Below, piece by piece: positions 34,756 to 43,805 of a stretch of DNA of 64,000 nucleotides. Source of the DNA: Rosenbergiella australiborealis (GTDB lineage: Bacteria; Pseudomonadota; Gammaproteobacteria; Enterobacterales; Enterobacteriaceae). Within the stretch, counting starts at the first letter, position 1. Every line of letters starts with the position of its first letter. The position numbers and the translations under genes are program-made. Location: positions 62,001 through 126,000 of the forward strand of contig NZ_JABBFO010000008.1 of NCBI RefSeq assembly GCF_018494035.1. Direction: 5' to 3'. The notes beneath the pieces were generated by a model, which was not told the origin of the DNA, made no database searches, and saw only the letters and a program-made list of their open reading frames with translations.

Positions 34756-36327
34756 TTAGTGGCCTCCTGCGCTGCCTTCACTCTTCACGGGAGCGAGTAA
34801 AAAACAGAAGGGGATCATTATAAGCGCGATCAGACAAAGGCCATTGAATACATCGATATATGCTAGAAAGCGCGCTTGGCCAATCATCTGTTTATACAAC
34901 TGTGCGGCAGCGAGTTGGGAGCTGTCTCCTACCAAAGAGGTAAAATTATGGATAGCCGCACCGATTTTTTGAAGAGTGAGGTTGAAGGGTTCATTTAGTT
35001 GCCCGGTATGGTCGGCCAGATAAGCGGAACGTGTTTGTTGACGTTCGGTAATTGCCGCGGTCGAAAGTGAAATACCGATCGAACCTGCCACGTTACGAAA
35101 TAAGGTAAACAGTGCCGAAGCATCGGCATTTAATCGCTGTGGAATAGTGATAAAGGCAATCGTAGTTAAAGGCACGAACAAAAAGCCTAACCCGATCGAC
35201 TGGAGACTTCGCATAATGACCAGTGAGGTAAAATCTAACGTTGGGGTCATCTGTAAACCTGAATACAAAAAAGAACCCATAAGACATAAGAAACCAAACA
35301 TAATGATTAAGCGAGTTTGCACAATCGGCATTAACTTCAGTACTAAAGGGATGGTGAGAATAATAAATATAGCACCGGGAGTTAATACAAGACCCGCAAG
35401 GGTCGCGGTATAGCCTAAATCTTGTTGGGCGAGTTGTGGGATGACGACTGAACTCCCATATAAAATAAAAGCCATTGCCGCCATTAATAATCCAGCAACC
35501 CAAAAATTACGATCGCGCATCACGAGAATATCGACCACTGGACGACGTGCATACATCAACCAGTAAACGGCACCGACTAATCCTACCGCGGCGAGTATCG
35601 CAAAAGTGATAATAAAAGAAGAGTTAAACCAATCGGCGTCTTCCCCACGGTCTAAAAAGACCTGCAAGCACCCTAAGCCGAGAGTAATTAAACTGATGCC
35701 TATATAGTCAATCCGCAATTCCCCTTTTTTCGCCTTGCGTTCCCAAGGCGGATCTTCGAGGAGTTGATAAATGGCTAGTGTAGTGAGAACACCTACGGGG
35801 ATATTAATAAAAAAAATCCAGCGCCAACTATAATTATCAGTGATCCAGCCACCAAGCGTAGGACCAATAACCGGGGCGACAATGATGGCGATCGATGAGA
35901 GGCCGAAAGCCTTACCGCGATCTTGCTTACTAAAATAATCTAATAATACGGATTGTTGTACAGGTTGCAGTCCCCCGCCAAAAAAGCCCTGTAAAATTCT
36001 AAATAAGATCAGTTGCCATAATTCAGTGGCAATGCCACATAGAAAAGAGCAGATAGTGAACATCACAACACAAATAAGAAAATAGTTTTTCCGGCCAAAC
36101 AGTCGGCTAAGAAAGGCAGAAATAGGCAGAACAATACCGTTAGCGACTAGGTAAGAGGTCAATACCCAAGTCGCCTCATCATAACTGGAGGAAAGCGAGC
36201 CGGCGACATGGGGGAGGGCAACGTTAACAATAGTTGAGTCCAATACCTCCATAAATACGGCTAAGGTGACGGTGAGGGCAACCAGCCAAGGGTTATAGCG
36301 TGGTTGCCAGCGTTGAGAATCACTCAT
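34756..36327 (-). CDS. EmrB-like MFS multidrug exporter (DHA2, 14 TMS)
   Basis: Inner-membrane proton antiporter of the DHA2 family. The 523-residue product from ATG 36327 has about 14 helices. Signature blocks are LDSTIVNVALPHVAGSL (motif D1), SRLFGRKNYF (motif A), RILQGFFGGGLQPV (motif B) and APVIGPTLGGWI (motif C). It overlaps the end of the emrA-like gene by 8 bp. Likely exports hydrophobic toxins or drugs together with its periplasmic and outer-membrane partners; substrate unknown. Confidence 0.9.
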   Translation of the reverse strand: MSDSQRWQPRYNPWLVALTVTLAVFMEVLDSTIVNVALPHVAGSLSSSYDEATWVLTSYLVANGIVLPISAFLSRLFGRKNYFLICVVMFTICSFLCGIATELWQLILFRILQGFFGGGLQPVQQSVLLDYFSKQDRGKAFGLSSIAIIVAPVIGPTLGGWITDNYSWRWIFFINIPVGVLTTLAIYQLLEDPPWERKAKKGELRIDYIGISLITLGLGCLQVFLDRGEDADWFNSSFIITFAILAAVGLVGAVYWLMYARRPVVDILVMRDRNFWVAGLLMAAMAFILYGSSVVIPQLAQQDLGYTATLAGLVLTPGAIFIILTIPLVLKLMPIVQTRLIIMFGFLCLMGSFLYSGLQMTPTLDFTSLVIMRSLQSIGLGFLFVPLTTIAFITIPQRLNADASALFTLFRNVAGSIGISLSTAAITERQQTRSAYLADHTGQLNEPFNLTLQKIGAAIHNFTSLVGDSSQLAAAQLYKQMIGQARFLAYIDVFNGLCLIALIMIPFCFLLAPVKSEGSAGGH

Positions 36328-37453
36328 CAACGCGAACCTTAGGCTCTACCGATAAGCCTAAAGGGAGAGGGTGTTGAGGATCAAGGCCCTTATCAATAAT
36401 GATTTTTACCGGAACACGTTGCACGATTTTTACGAAGTTTCCTGTGGCATTTTCCGCAGGGAAGGTGGAGAAATGCGATCCAGAACCCATTTGAATGCTG
36501 TCTACATGTCCTTCTAGCTTAAGATCCGGCCACGCATCGACGGTGATACTGACCTTGTTACCTGGATGCATATATTCAAGTTGTGACTCTTTGAAGTTCG
36601 CGGTAATCCAAATTTGCGGTGAGACCAAGGAGAAGAGCGCCGATCCTGCTTGAACAAGACTTCCTACTTGGACATTGCGCTTAGTCACGTATCCGTCGTA
36701 AGGGGCGCGAACTTCGGTATAAGAGAGATTCAAGTTTGCGGTCGCTAATTGTGCTTCTGCTTGCGCGACTTGTTGGCGCCGGGTGGCAATATTCGTTTCT
36801 TGCTGGTGGAGTTGTAGAGGAACTTGGGAGGCAATTTCAACCTGCGCTTGAGCTTGTTGGAGGTCTGCTTGTGCAGCTCGCCATTGCGATGTTGCGCTGT
36901 CGATATTACTCTGCGTGGTTGCTCGTGGATCGACGCCATGTTGGCGACGATAGACGGATTCCGCATTGGCTAAGTTTGCTTTCGCTTTTGCTTGATCGGC
37001 TAAGGCTTGATGTAATTGAGCCGGATATTGGACTTTAGCTAACGCATACTGCGCTTGTGCTTGTTGGAGTTGTGCTTGTGCACTACCTAGTTGTGCTTGT
37101 GCTTGGTCACGCTGAGCGGTGGCATTACGGGGATCAATAAGGATTAACAGGTCACCCTGATGCACAAATTGGTTATCATTAACCGCGAGCTTTACCACAT
37201 AGCCGCTAGTTTGTGGGGAAATTGTCGCCGCATTGCCATCGGTAAAGGCATCATCGGTTGTTTCAATCCCCCGGTTCATCAACCAAAAAATAAGCGCTAC
37301 GATGAGAACAATTAATGTAATCACCGCTAAAATAACAAGTGGCTTTTTACCCGGACGTTGCCGCGGGGGTGTTTCAGTATTATCTGCCGACGTGGACGGC
37401 TGATCTTGCTCAGCATTATTCTGTGCGCTTGCGTCTCGCGTAGTGTCTGTCAT
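36320..37453 (-). CDS. EmrA-like membrane fusion protein (HlyD family)
   Basis: Periplasmic adaptor linking the MFS pump to the outer-membrane channel. The 377-residue product has one membrane helix (about 38-60), a biotinyl-lipoyl half-motif (TISPQTSGYVVKLAVNDNQ), a long Gln/Ala-rich coiled coil (about 105-235, many QAQAQ repeats), the second lipoyl half (YTEVRAPYDGYVTKRNVQVG) and a beta-barrel domain. First gene of the three-gene efflux operon. Confidence 0.9.
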   Translation of the reverse strand: MTDTTRDASAQNNAEQDQPSTSADNTETPPRQRPGKKPLVILAVITLIVLIVALIFWLMNRGIETTDDAFTDGNAATISPQTSGYVVKLAVNDNQFVHQGDLLILIDPRNATAQRDQAQAQLGSAQAQLQQAQAQYALAKVQYPAQLHQALADQAKAKANLANAESVYRRQHGVDPRATTQSNIDSATSQWRAAQADLQQAQAQVEIASQVPLQLHQQETNIATRRQQVAQAEAQLATANLNLSYTEVRAPYDGYVTKRNVQVGSLVQAGSALFSLVSPQIWITANFKESQLEYMHPGNKVSITVDAWPDLKLEGHVDSIQMGSGSHFSTFPAENATGNFVKIVQRVPVKIIIDKGLDPQHPLPLGLSVEPKVRVDE

Positions 37454-37558
37454 GGCTTATTCCATCCTAAAAATAACCAGAAAGTGACGTTGTCCACGTC
37501 TTCTTTGAAAGAGTGTAGATAGAATATAACCTTTTAGCGTTAAGAATGGAGAGAAAGT

Positions 37559-37589
37559 TTTCACCCAGTGAATCGGTCACTGAGTGAAA
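37559..37589 (-). terminator. Hairpin after yfeH
   Basis: A 13-bp stem with a single mismatch (37559-37571 with 37577-37589) and a five-base loop, 15 bp after the yfeH stop. On the minus strand it is followed by ACTTTCTCTCC, a weak T-rich tail. Confidence 0.6.
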
Positions 37590-37604
37590 CAATCCCTCGA
37601 GGGA

Positions 37605-38594
37605 TCAGTCGTTCTGAGCCTGTTCAGCGGCTTTCTTATAGCGCTGGGCAATCCATGAACAAGTCATTAGCTGAATTTGGTGAAAAATCATTAATGGCAA
37701 AACAATAATCCCAACACTACTCGCAGGGAAAAGAATGTTTGCCATCGGTACACCGTTAGCCAAACTCTTTTTCGAGCCGCAGAAAAGAATGGTAATTTCA
37801 TCGGGACGGCTGAAGCCAAAAAGACGTGCGACCAGCAGGTTGATAAGTAGGGCGATGGCTAATAACAAGATGCAGCCCACAAAAATCCATCCGAGTGTCG
37901 TGGCATCCACTTTATGCCAAATACCGTTGACGACGGCCTCACTAAAGGCGGTGTAAACAACCAGTAGAATTGAGGTTTGGTCGGTTTTACCGATTAAACT
38001 ACGATGGCGTTCTACCCATCCGCCAATCCAACGGCGTGCAATATGGCCCAGAACGAAAGGTAAGAATAACTGAAGTAAAATTTTGCCTATCTGTTCAAGC
38101 CCATTACCTGGCATACCACTGTGTACGTTCATCACTAAATTGACCAATAGTGGTGAGATAAACACGCCAAGCAGGCTGGATGCTGAAGCACTACAAATCG
38201 CTGCGGCAACGTTTCCACCGGCTAATGAAGTGAAGGCGATCGCGGATTGGACGGTAGCCGGTAAAATACACAGATAAATAAATCCCGTATAAATATCATT
38301 GCTGACATTGACGGGGTGCCACCAAGTGAGTAGACAGCCAAGGATAGGGAATACCACAAAGGTACTGCACATGATCCATAAATGCAGTCGCCAATGGCTG
38401 CTTCCTGCAATGATTTTCTCTCGCGAGAGTTTAGCGCCATGCATAAAGAATAGTAGGGCGATAGCCGCTGTCGTGAGTAACTCGACAATCGGTACAAACC
38501 CCCCTCGAGCGGGGAAAAAAGTGGCGAGTAATACGGTAATAATTAATTTGACCATCATTGGGTCGAGACGAAGAAAGCCCATAAGTGTTTCCAT
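37605..38594 (-). CDS. yfeH: Bile acid:sodium symporter-family transporter YfeH
   Basis: Inner-membrane transporter of the BASS-like (SBF-like, 10 helix) family; substrate unknown. The product is 329 residues if ATG 38594 is used; an ATG at 38582 with GGAAA just upstream is an alternative. Blocks GAKLSREKIIAGSSHWRLHLW, PATVQSAIAFTSLAGGNVAAA, FCGSKKSLANGVPMA match E. coli YfeH almost exactly. Divergent from yfeR, which is likely its regulator. Confidence 0.92.
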   Translation of the reverse strand: METLMGFLRLDPMMVKLIITVLLATFFPARGGFVPIVELLTTAAIALLFFMHGAKLSREKIIAGSSHWRLHLWIMCSTFVVFPILGCLLTWWHPVNVSNDIYTGFIYLCILPATVQSAIAFTSLAGGNVAAAICSASASSLLGVFISPLLVNLVMNVHSGMPGNGLEQIGKILLQLFLPFVLGHIARRWIGGWVERHRSLIGKTDQTSILLVVYTAFSEAVVNGIWHKVDATTLGWIFVGCILLLAIALLINLLVARLFGFSRPDEITILFCGSKKSLANGVPMANILFPASSVGIIVLPLMIFHQIQLMTCSWIAQRYKKAAEQAQND

Positions 38595-38675
38595 GCAGTA
38601 GATAATAATTGGATTGTGCGTCAAATTAAGTTAGAAATATAATTGATTTATTATATGAATATATGAAGAAAATAG

Positions 38676-39593
38676 ATGAATTATAGTTTACGACAACTAC
38701 GGATTTTTGTAGCCGTTGCCGAACAGCAAAGTTTCAGTCGCGCGGGTGAGTTGATTGGGTTAAGTCAATCGGCGGTGAGTCATGCGGTTAAAGAACTCGA
38801 ACAAACATTATCACTGCGTCTGATTGATAGAACGACGCGAGAGGTCGTATTGACCCTTGCGGGTAAACAGTTGGCATCACGTATGGCGCTATTAATTGAT
38901 GATATGGATAGCTTGATTAAAGGTCTGCATAGCTATGGTGAACAGCGAACTGGAACGGTAAGAGTTGCCGCGAGCCAAACTATCTCGGCCCAGTTAATGC
39001 CGCATTGCCTCGCTGCCTGTCAACAACGTTATCCTGATATACGGTTACTGCTACAAGACAGCGTTCAGCAATCCGTTGTGCAAGCTGTGCGACAAGAAGA
39101 AGTCGATTTCGGGATTGTGATCGAACTACAAAATACCGGTGATTTTGAAACGCAGCCTATTTTGCAAGATTCCTTCTTATTGCTTTGCCGTGAAGATGAC
39201 CCTTTGGCGAAACAATCATTAGTGACGTGGCGTGATATTGCACAGCGGCAATGCGTATTACAAGATTATGCGTCAGGAAGCCGCGTGTTAATCGATGCGA
39301 TTTTCCAACAACAAGGCGCTTATCCTGATGTTGTTCAACAAGTCGGACATCCGAGCACATTGTTTACAATGGTCGATGCGGGAATAGGAATAAGTATCTT
39401 ACCTGCTCTAGCGCTTCCCTTACCACGCGAAAGTGAGCTAGTGGTCAGACATATTGAACCGGAAAGAGGGCGATTATTAACCCTTATTCGGCGTAGAAAC
39501 CGCTCTTTAACTCCCTCGGCAGAAGTCATTTGGCAATTAGTGGTAGAGCAAGCACAGCAATTGGCGAAAAGGCGGAAGATTTCGGTAAGGTAG
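38676..39593 (+). CDS. yfeR: LysR-type regulator YfeR
   Basis: LysR-family DNA-binding transcription factor. The 305-residue product has an N-terminal winged helix-turn-helix (about 4-62; FSRAGELIGLSQSAVSHAVKELE in parts) and a C-terminal effector domain. MNYSLRQLRIFVAVAEQQSFSRAG and the GHPSTLFTMVDAGIGISILPALALPLP block match E. coli YfeR. It is divergent from yfeH over an 81-bp AT-rich gap, the usual layout for a LysR gene and its target; in Salmonella yfeR responds to osmolarity. Confidence 0.92.
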   Translation: MNYSLRQLRIFVAVAEQQSFSRAGELIGLSQSAVSHAVKELEQTLSLRLIDRTTREVVLTLAGKQLASRMALLIDDMDSLIKGLHSYGEQRTGTVRVAASQTISAQLMPHCLAACQQRYPDIRLLLQDSVQQSVVQAVRQEEVDFGIVIELQNTGDFETQPILQDSFLLLCREDDPLAKQSLVTWRDIAQRQCVLQDYASGSRVLIDAIFQQQGAYPDVVQQVGHPSTLFTMVDAGIGISILPALALPLPRESELVVRHIEPERGRLLTLIRRRNRSLTPSAEVIWQLVVEQAQQLAKRRKISVR

Positions 39594-39598
39594 AAACG

Positions 39599-39625
39599 AA
39601 AAAAGCACCCAGAGGGTGCTTTTTT
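39599..39625. terminator. Bidirectional terminator between yfeR and the tRNA-Lys gene
   Basis: A perfect 12-bp stem AAAAAAGCACCC / GGGTGCTTTTTT with a three-base loop. T runs on both strands allow it to end yfeR (plus) and the tRNA-Val/tRNA-Lys transcript (minus). Confidence 0.93.
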
Positions 39626-39633
39626 ACTGAATT

Positions 39634-39709
39634 TGGTGGGTCGTGCAGGATTCGAACCTGCGACCAATTGATTAAAAGTCAACTGCTCTACCAACTGAGC
39701 TAACGACCC
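39634..39709 (-). tRNA. lysV: tRNA-Lys (anticodon TTT)
   Basis: A 76-nt cloverleaf on the minus strand with acceptor GGGTCGT / ACGACCC, anticodon loop CTTTTAA, T loop GGTTCGAATCC and encoded CCA. It follows tRNA-Val in one transcript; E. coli has valUXY-lysV at this place beside gltX. Confidence 0.97.
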
Positions 39710-39713
39710 GAAG

Positions 39714-39789
39714 TGGTGGGTGATGACGGATTCGAACCGCCGACCCCCTCCTTGTAAGGGAGATGCTCTACCAACTGAGCTAATCACCC
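39714..39789 (-). tRNA. tRNA-Val (anticodon TAC)
   Basis: A 76-nt cloverleaf with acceptor GGGTGAT / ATCACCC, anticodon loop CTTACAA, T loop GGTTCGAATCC and encoded CCA. Only one valine gene is present where E. coli has three. Confidence 0.97.
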
Positions 39790-39806
39790 CCGCTGTGTGG
39801 AGTCGC

Positions 39807-39834
39807 ATTATAGGGATAGTTGATGTTGAGTCAA
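39807..39834 (-). promoter_or_regulatory. Sigma-70 promoter of the tRNA-Val/tRNA-Lys unit
   Basis: Reading the minus strand, TTGACT (-35, 39834-39829) and a perfect TATAAT (-10, 39812-39807) are 16 bp apart, with a GC-rich GCGACTCC after the -10, as in stringently controlled stable-RNA promoters. It lies 18 bp upstream of the tRNA-Val 5' end. Confidence 0.85.
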
Positions 39835-40056
39835 CGCTTTTTATCAGTTAATTTTCTGTTCGGTTTAAATTTCACCATTCTGTCTCCCAATTAACCTATT
39901 TGATGGAAATTGACCCAACAATTTCATCCCGGACTGAGATTAGTCATCTCTTGTCATTGAGGAATAAGCGCTAACTGTTACACTGTGCAAAGCGTAATTC
40001 TCTTCCACACGGTTTTATCGGGTCTTCAACCCTATGTACGTAAAGGCAAATCTCAA

Positions 40057-41472
40057 ATGAAAATCAAAACACGTTTTGCACCTAGCCCTACAGGCTACCT
40101 TCATGTCGGTGGCGCGCGCACCGCACTCTATTCGTGGCTCTACGCACGTCATAACCAAGGTGAATTTGTACTGCGTATCGAAGATACCGACCTTGAGCGT
40201 TCGACCCCCGAAGCGATTGAAGCCATTATGGACGGGATGAATTGGTTGAGTCTGAATTGGGATGAAGGCCCTTATTATCAGACCAAACGCTTTGATCGTT
40301 ATAATCAAGTTATTGACCAAATGCTTGAAGCAGATACTGCTTACCGTTGTTACTGCTCGCGTGAGCGTTTGGACGCGCTGCGTGAACAACAGATGGAAGC
40401 CGGTGAGAAACCGCGTTATGACGGATGTTGTCGCGATACCGACCATGGGCATACGGCAGATGAACCTCATGTGGTACGTTTTCGTAATCCCCAGGAGGGA
40501 TCGGTAATTTTTGATGACCAGATCCGTGGGCCAATTGAATTTAGTAACCAAGAGCTTGACGATTTGATCATCCGTCGTACAGATGGATCACCGACCTATA
40601 ATTTCTGTGTCGTTGTAGACGATTGGGATATGGGGATCACGCATGTTATTCGTGGCGAAGATCACATCAATAACACGCCACGTCAAATTAACATCCTTAA
40701 AGCGATTGGTGCAGAAGTCCCGGTTTATGCACACGTCTCAATGATTTTAGGTGATGATGGTAAAAAACTGTCGAAACGTCATGGTGCGGTTGGTGTCATG
40801 CAATATCGTGATGATGGCTTTTTACCTGAAGCGCTGCTGAATTATCTGGTAAGAATGGGCTGGGCGCATGGCGATCAGGAAATCTTCTCTGTCGAAGAGA
40901 TGGTTAATTTGTTCCAACTTGAAGCCGTGAGTAAATCGGCCAGTGCCTTTAACACCGAAAAACTGTTGTGGTTGAACCATCACTATATTACGACGCTGGC
41001 TCCAGAATATGTCGCGACGCAGCTACAGTGGCATATCGATCAACAACAGATTGATACTCGGACGGGACCAGAGCTCGCGAAGTTAGTCACGCTATTAGGC
41101 GATCGCTGTAAAACATTGAAAGAAATGGCAGAAACTTGTCGTTACTTCTATGAAGACTTTACGGCGTTTGATAGTGATGCAGCGAAAAAGCATCTTCGCC
41201 CGGTTGCTCGTCAGCCGCTTGAATTGGTTTCGCAGAAATTGGCAGCAATTACTGAATGGAATACAGAAGCCGTACATCAAGCAATTGAACAAACCGCAGC
41301 AGAGCTTGACGTTGGAATGGGTAAAGTCGGTATGCCATTACGCGTTGCCGTGACAGGGGCTGGTCAATCACCAGCTTTGGATGTAACGGTTGAAGCGATT
41401 GGTCAACAGCGAAGTGTCACGAGAATTGCTCAAGCATTAGCTTATATTACCGAACGCGAAAGCCAAGCGTAA
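40057..41472 (+). CDS. gltX: Glutamyl-tRNA synthetase GltX
   Basis: Class I aminoacyl-tRNA synthetase charging tRNA-Glu. The product is 471 residues from ATG 40057 (same length as E. coli); an upstream ATG at 39985 would add 24 residues not seen in the family. The HIGH-type motif lies in [16 protein letters not shown] and the KMSKS-type motif in [13 protein letters not shown] cysteine-rich insert ([10 protein letters not shown] ... YDGCCRD) corresponds to the zinc site of E. coli GltX. Confidence 0.97.
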   Translation: MKIKTRFAPSPTGYLHVGGARTALYSWLYARHNQGEFVLRIEDTDLERSTPEAIEAIMDGMNWLSLNWDEGPYYQTKRFDRYNQVIDQMLEADTAYRCYCSRERLDALREQQMEAGEKPRYDGCCRDTDHGHTADEPHVVRFRNPQEGSVIFDDQIRGPIEFSNQELDDLIIRRTDGSPTYNFCVVVDDWDMGITHVIRGEDHINNTPRQINILKAIGAEVPVYAHVSMILGDDGKKLSKRHGAVGVMQYRDDGFLPEALLNYLVRMGWAHGDQEIFSVEEMVNLFQLEAVSKSASAFNTEKLLWLNHHYITTLAPEYVATQLQWHIDQQQIDTRTGPELAKLVTLLGDRCKTLKEMAETCRYFYEDFTAFDSDAAKKHLRPVARQPLELVSQKLAAITEWNTEAVHQAIEQTAAELDVGMGKVGMPLRVAVTGAGQSPALDVTVEAIGQQRSVTRIAQALAYITERESQA

Positions 41473-41481
41473 TATTCTGAT

Positions 41482-41507
41482 TTACCGGCAGTTTTTACTG
41501 CCGGTAA
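41482..41507. terminator. Hairpin between gltX and the yfeC-like gene
   Basis: A perfect 11-bp stem TTACCGGCAGT / ACTGCCGGTAA with a T-rich four-base loop between converging genes. No strong T run follows. Confidence 0.65.
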
Positions 41508-41510
41508 GTA

Positions 41511-41861
41511 TTAAGAAGTGATCCCAAGACGATGTAATATACCGCTAATCCCCTCTCGCAATAACAGTGAAGTAAGCTGTGCTTTCTCTTCCTCACTCAT
41601 TTGCTGAAGCGTACTTAGCAATATTTGAGTCAATTGATCTTTGCGAACCGTATAATGATTTCTGGGTTCCGCAGCGTGACGTAATGATTTTAGAAACTCG
41701 GTGACTTGATAGTCGATATGCACTAGCCGCGCTTTTCCGCCTTGTACACCCGGTTTTGCGACAGTGGTCCATCCTTCACGTTTAATCCATTTATTGATCG
41801 TTTGGCGCGAGTAACCCGTTTCCTGTGCAATTTCTTCAGGTGTCATCCATTCCTTATTCAC
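41511..41861 (-). CDS. yfeC: YfeC-like DNA-binding protein (DUF1323)
   Basis: Putative DNA-binding protein. The 116-residue product has an N-terminal helix-turn-helix (MTPEEIAQETGYSRQTINKWIKREGW) resembling Mor/MerR-like domains, followed by a basic linker and a helical C-terminus LLLREGISGILHRLGI shared with E. coli YfeC/YfeD. GTG 41861 (with AAGGGA upstream) or ATG 41846 (with AAGGA upstream) could be the start. Converges on gltX, the same place as yfeC in E. coli; regulated genes are unknown. Confidence 0.78.
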   Translation of the reverse strand: MNKEWMTPEEIAQETGYSRQTINKWIKREGWTTVAKPGVQGGKARLVHIDYQVTEFLKSLRHAAEPRNHYTVRKDQLTQILLSTLQQMSEEEKAQLTSLLLREGISGILHRLGITS

Positions 41862-42086
41862 AATCAGTCCCTTCTAGTTGATTGTTTAACGTTAACTCGT
41901 AATTATGAAAAATAGCGTGAAGCGGGATAAAATAAAAGGGTTAATCATAGAGATTATGCGTTTACTCATATTTTCTTGAATTAACACTGTCTATAAATGA
42001 GAAAAAGGCTAATAAGCGTTTTTAGGGTAACTTCCTCATTTTTTGCTGTTATTTTAAGCGGTTGCACTGCGCTAATAAAAATGACG

Positions 42087-42115
42087 TTGACAGAGATTAA
42101 CGAGTTACCTATTAT
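42087..42115 (+). promoter_or_regulatory. Sigma-70 promoter of the tRNA-Ala pair
   Basis: A perfect TTGACA (42087-42092) and TATTAT (42110-42115) are 17 bp apart, followed by a GC-rich discriminator TCCGGCG, the form of rRNA/tRNA promoters under stringent control. The first tRNA begins 33 bp after the -10. Confidence 0.87.
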
Positions 42116-42147
42116 TCCGGCGTCGGTAACATGACACCTTCGTTGAA

Positions 42148-42223
<76 letters not shown>

Positions 42224-42262
42224 AACTCTTTTATGGGTTCGGGTAATGAAGATCTCAGATGT

Positions 42263-42338
<76 letters not shown>

Positions 42339-42492
42339 ATTCATCATTTTTCCTCTTTATTTTTAATCTCTTAAAAAAAATTATTTGTTTACTTCAGTGG
42401 CATTTATTACTTAATCAGTAATAATTAACAGGTGAGCCATTGAAGGTTTTACAACACATATCTAATTTTTATCTGTTAATTGAGATTATCCT

Positions 42493-43635
42493 ATGAAGCT
42501 CAAGGGAATTAATGAAGGTTTCTTCATACTATTGCTGCTGTTAACCAGCGTTGCATTCTGCTTGGTTCTAAAAGCCTACTATTCGTCTATCTTCTGGGCA
42601 ATTATTTTATCGGTCTTATTCTATCCTTTAAAAACACGGTTACGTACATGGCTTGGGGATAGGAATACACTTGCCTCTTTTATCACTCTCTGCCTGATCT
42701 GTTTAATCGTATTTATCCCATTAGTATTGGTGACTACCTCTCTGGCTTATGAAGGAAATCAGCTTTATCAAAGTGTTTCACAAAATCGGGGCAATTTAGC
42801 CGGGAGTATTACTCAGTTAATCCAACACTTACCGGGTTTTGCACAAAACTTTCTTGAACGTTATGGATTGACGGACGTCAATACGTTGCAACAGAAAGTT
42901 TCCGGATTAGCGATGCAAGGGAGCCGTACACTGGCTAACAGCGCATTAATGATCGGTCAGGGAACATTCAGTTTTACCGTTGGTTTTGGCATTATGCTGT
43001 ATTTGTTGTTCTTCACCCTGAAGGACGGTTCCTATCTTGTTAGTTTATTGCTGGATGCGGTCCCGCTCACTCAGCATGCTAAGCATCACTTGTTACTAAA
43101 ATTCGCCGCCGTATCCAAAGCGACCGTGAAAGGAACCGTGGTTGTTGCTATCGTACAGGGTGCTTTAGGTGGTATAGCTTTCGCATTCCTAGGTGTTGAG
43201 GGAAGCGTGTTATGGGGGGCTTTGATGGCGTTCCTTTCATTAATTCCTGCTGTGGGCTCCGCAATTATCTGGGCCCCTGTCGCTATTTATTTTTTAGTGC
43301 TCGGCCCGGTATGGAAAGGCGTATTTTTAATTGCTTTCTTTATTGTCGTAGTAGGGTTAGTTGATAACTTCTTAAGGCCACTTCTCGTCGGTAAAGAGAC
43401 GAGAATGCCAGATTATTTAGTATTGATTTCTACGCTAGGCGGTATGGAACTCTTTGGCATTAATGGCTTTGTTATTGGTCCGCTCATCGCAGCATTATTT
43501 ATTGCGTGTTGGAATTTGCTGTCTGGAAGAGAAAATAAAGATAATGCTCAAGAAATTGATGCGGATTTCATCGCTGAAGGCAAAGATGACACTGAGGTGT
43601 TGAACGCTAAATCAGCTAAAGAAGAAGCCAAGTAA
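42493..43635 (+). CDS. AI-2E/PerM-family inner membrane transporter
   Basis: Eight-helix membrane protein of the AI-2E (TqsA/PerM/YdiK) family, whose members include an autoinducer-2 exporter and sodium/proton antiporters. The 380-residue product starts after a short N-terminus with helices from residue 8; the conserved C-terminal blocks are ALMAFLSLIPAVGSAIIWAP, VDNFLRPLLVGKETRMPDYLVLISTLGG and FGINGFVIGPLIAALF. It ends in a charged 30-residue tail. The perM gene expected beside bepA is absent, so this may be the only copy nearby, but it looks more YdiK/YhhT-like than PerM. Substrate unknown. Confidence 0.85.
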   Translation: MKLKGINEGFFILLLLLTSVAFCLVLKAYYSSIFWAIILSVLFYPLKTRLRTWLGDRNTLASFITLCLICLIVFIPLVLVTTSLAYEGNQLYQSVSQNRGNLAGSITQLIQHLPGFAQNFLERYGLTDVNTLQQKVSGLAMQGSRTLANSALMIGQGTFSFTVGFGIMLYLLFFTLKDGSYLVSLLLDAVPLTQHAKHHLLLKFAAVSKATVKGTVVVAIVQGALGGIAFAFLGVEGSVLWGALMAFLSLIPAVGSAIIWAPVAIYFLVLGPVWKGVFLIAFFIVVVGLVDNFLRPLLVGKETRMPDYLVLISTLGGMELFGINGFVIGPLIAALFIACWNLLSGRENKDNAQEIDADFIAEGKDDTEVLNAKSAKEEAK

Positions 43636-43668
43636 AGTAACGTTAACTTGTATTGAAGTCTTACTCTA

Positions 43669-43698
43669 AGAGTCCATTATTTATGGGCTCTTTTTTTT
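43669..43698 (+). terminator. Terminator after the AI-2E family gene
   Basis: A 9-bp stem with one G-T pair (AGAGTCCAT / ATGGGCTCT), five-base loop, then eight T residues. Confidence 0.9.
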
Positions 43699-43758
43699 GC
43701 GTGTAATTTGCTTATTCAACTGAACTACGTTCTGTTGGGGGATCTATAAGCTAGAAAT

Positions 43759-43793
43759 CTCACACACACGGCGGTGAGCGCCATGTGTGTGAG
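43759..43793 (-). terminator. Hairpin after nupC
   Basis: A long inverted repeat: CTCACACACA pairs with TGTGTGTGAG, with an inner GGCG/CGCC stem after one mismatch and a five-base loop. It lies 13 bp after the nupC stop; the T tail on the minus strand is weak (AGATTTC). Confidence 0.6.
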
Positions 43794-43805
43794 AGATAGG
43801 GAAGG

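Noticed and set aside
42493-43635. Calling the AI-2E family gene perM or tqsA
   Set aside because: Neither the neighbours nor the sequence distinguish between family members clearly enough for a symbol.
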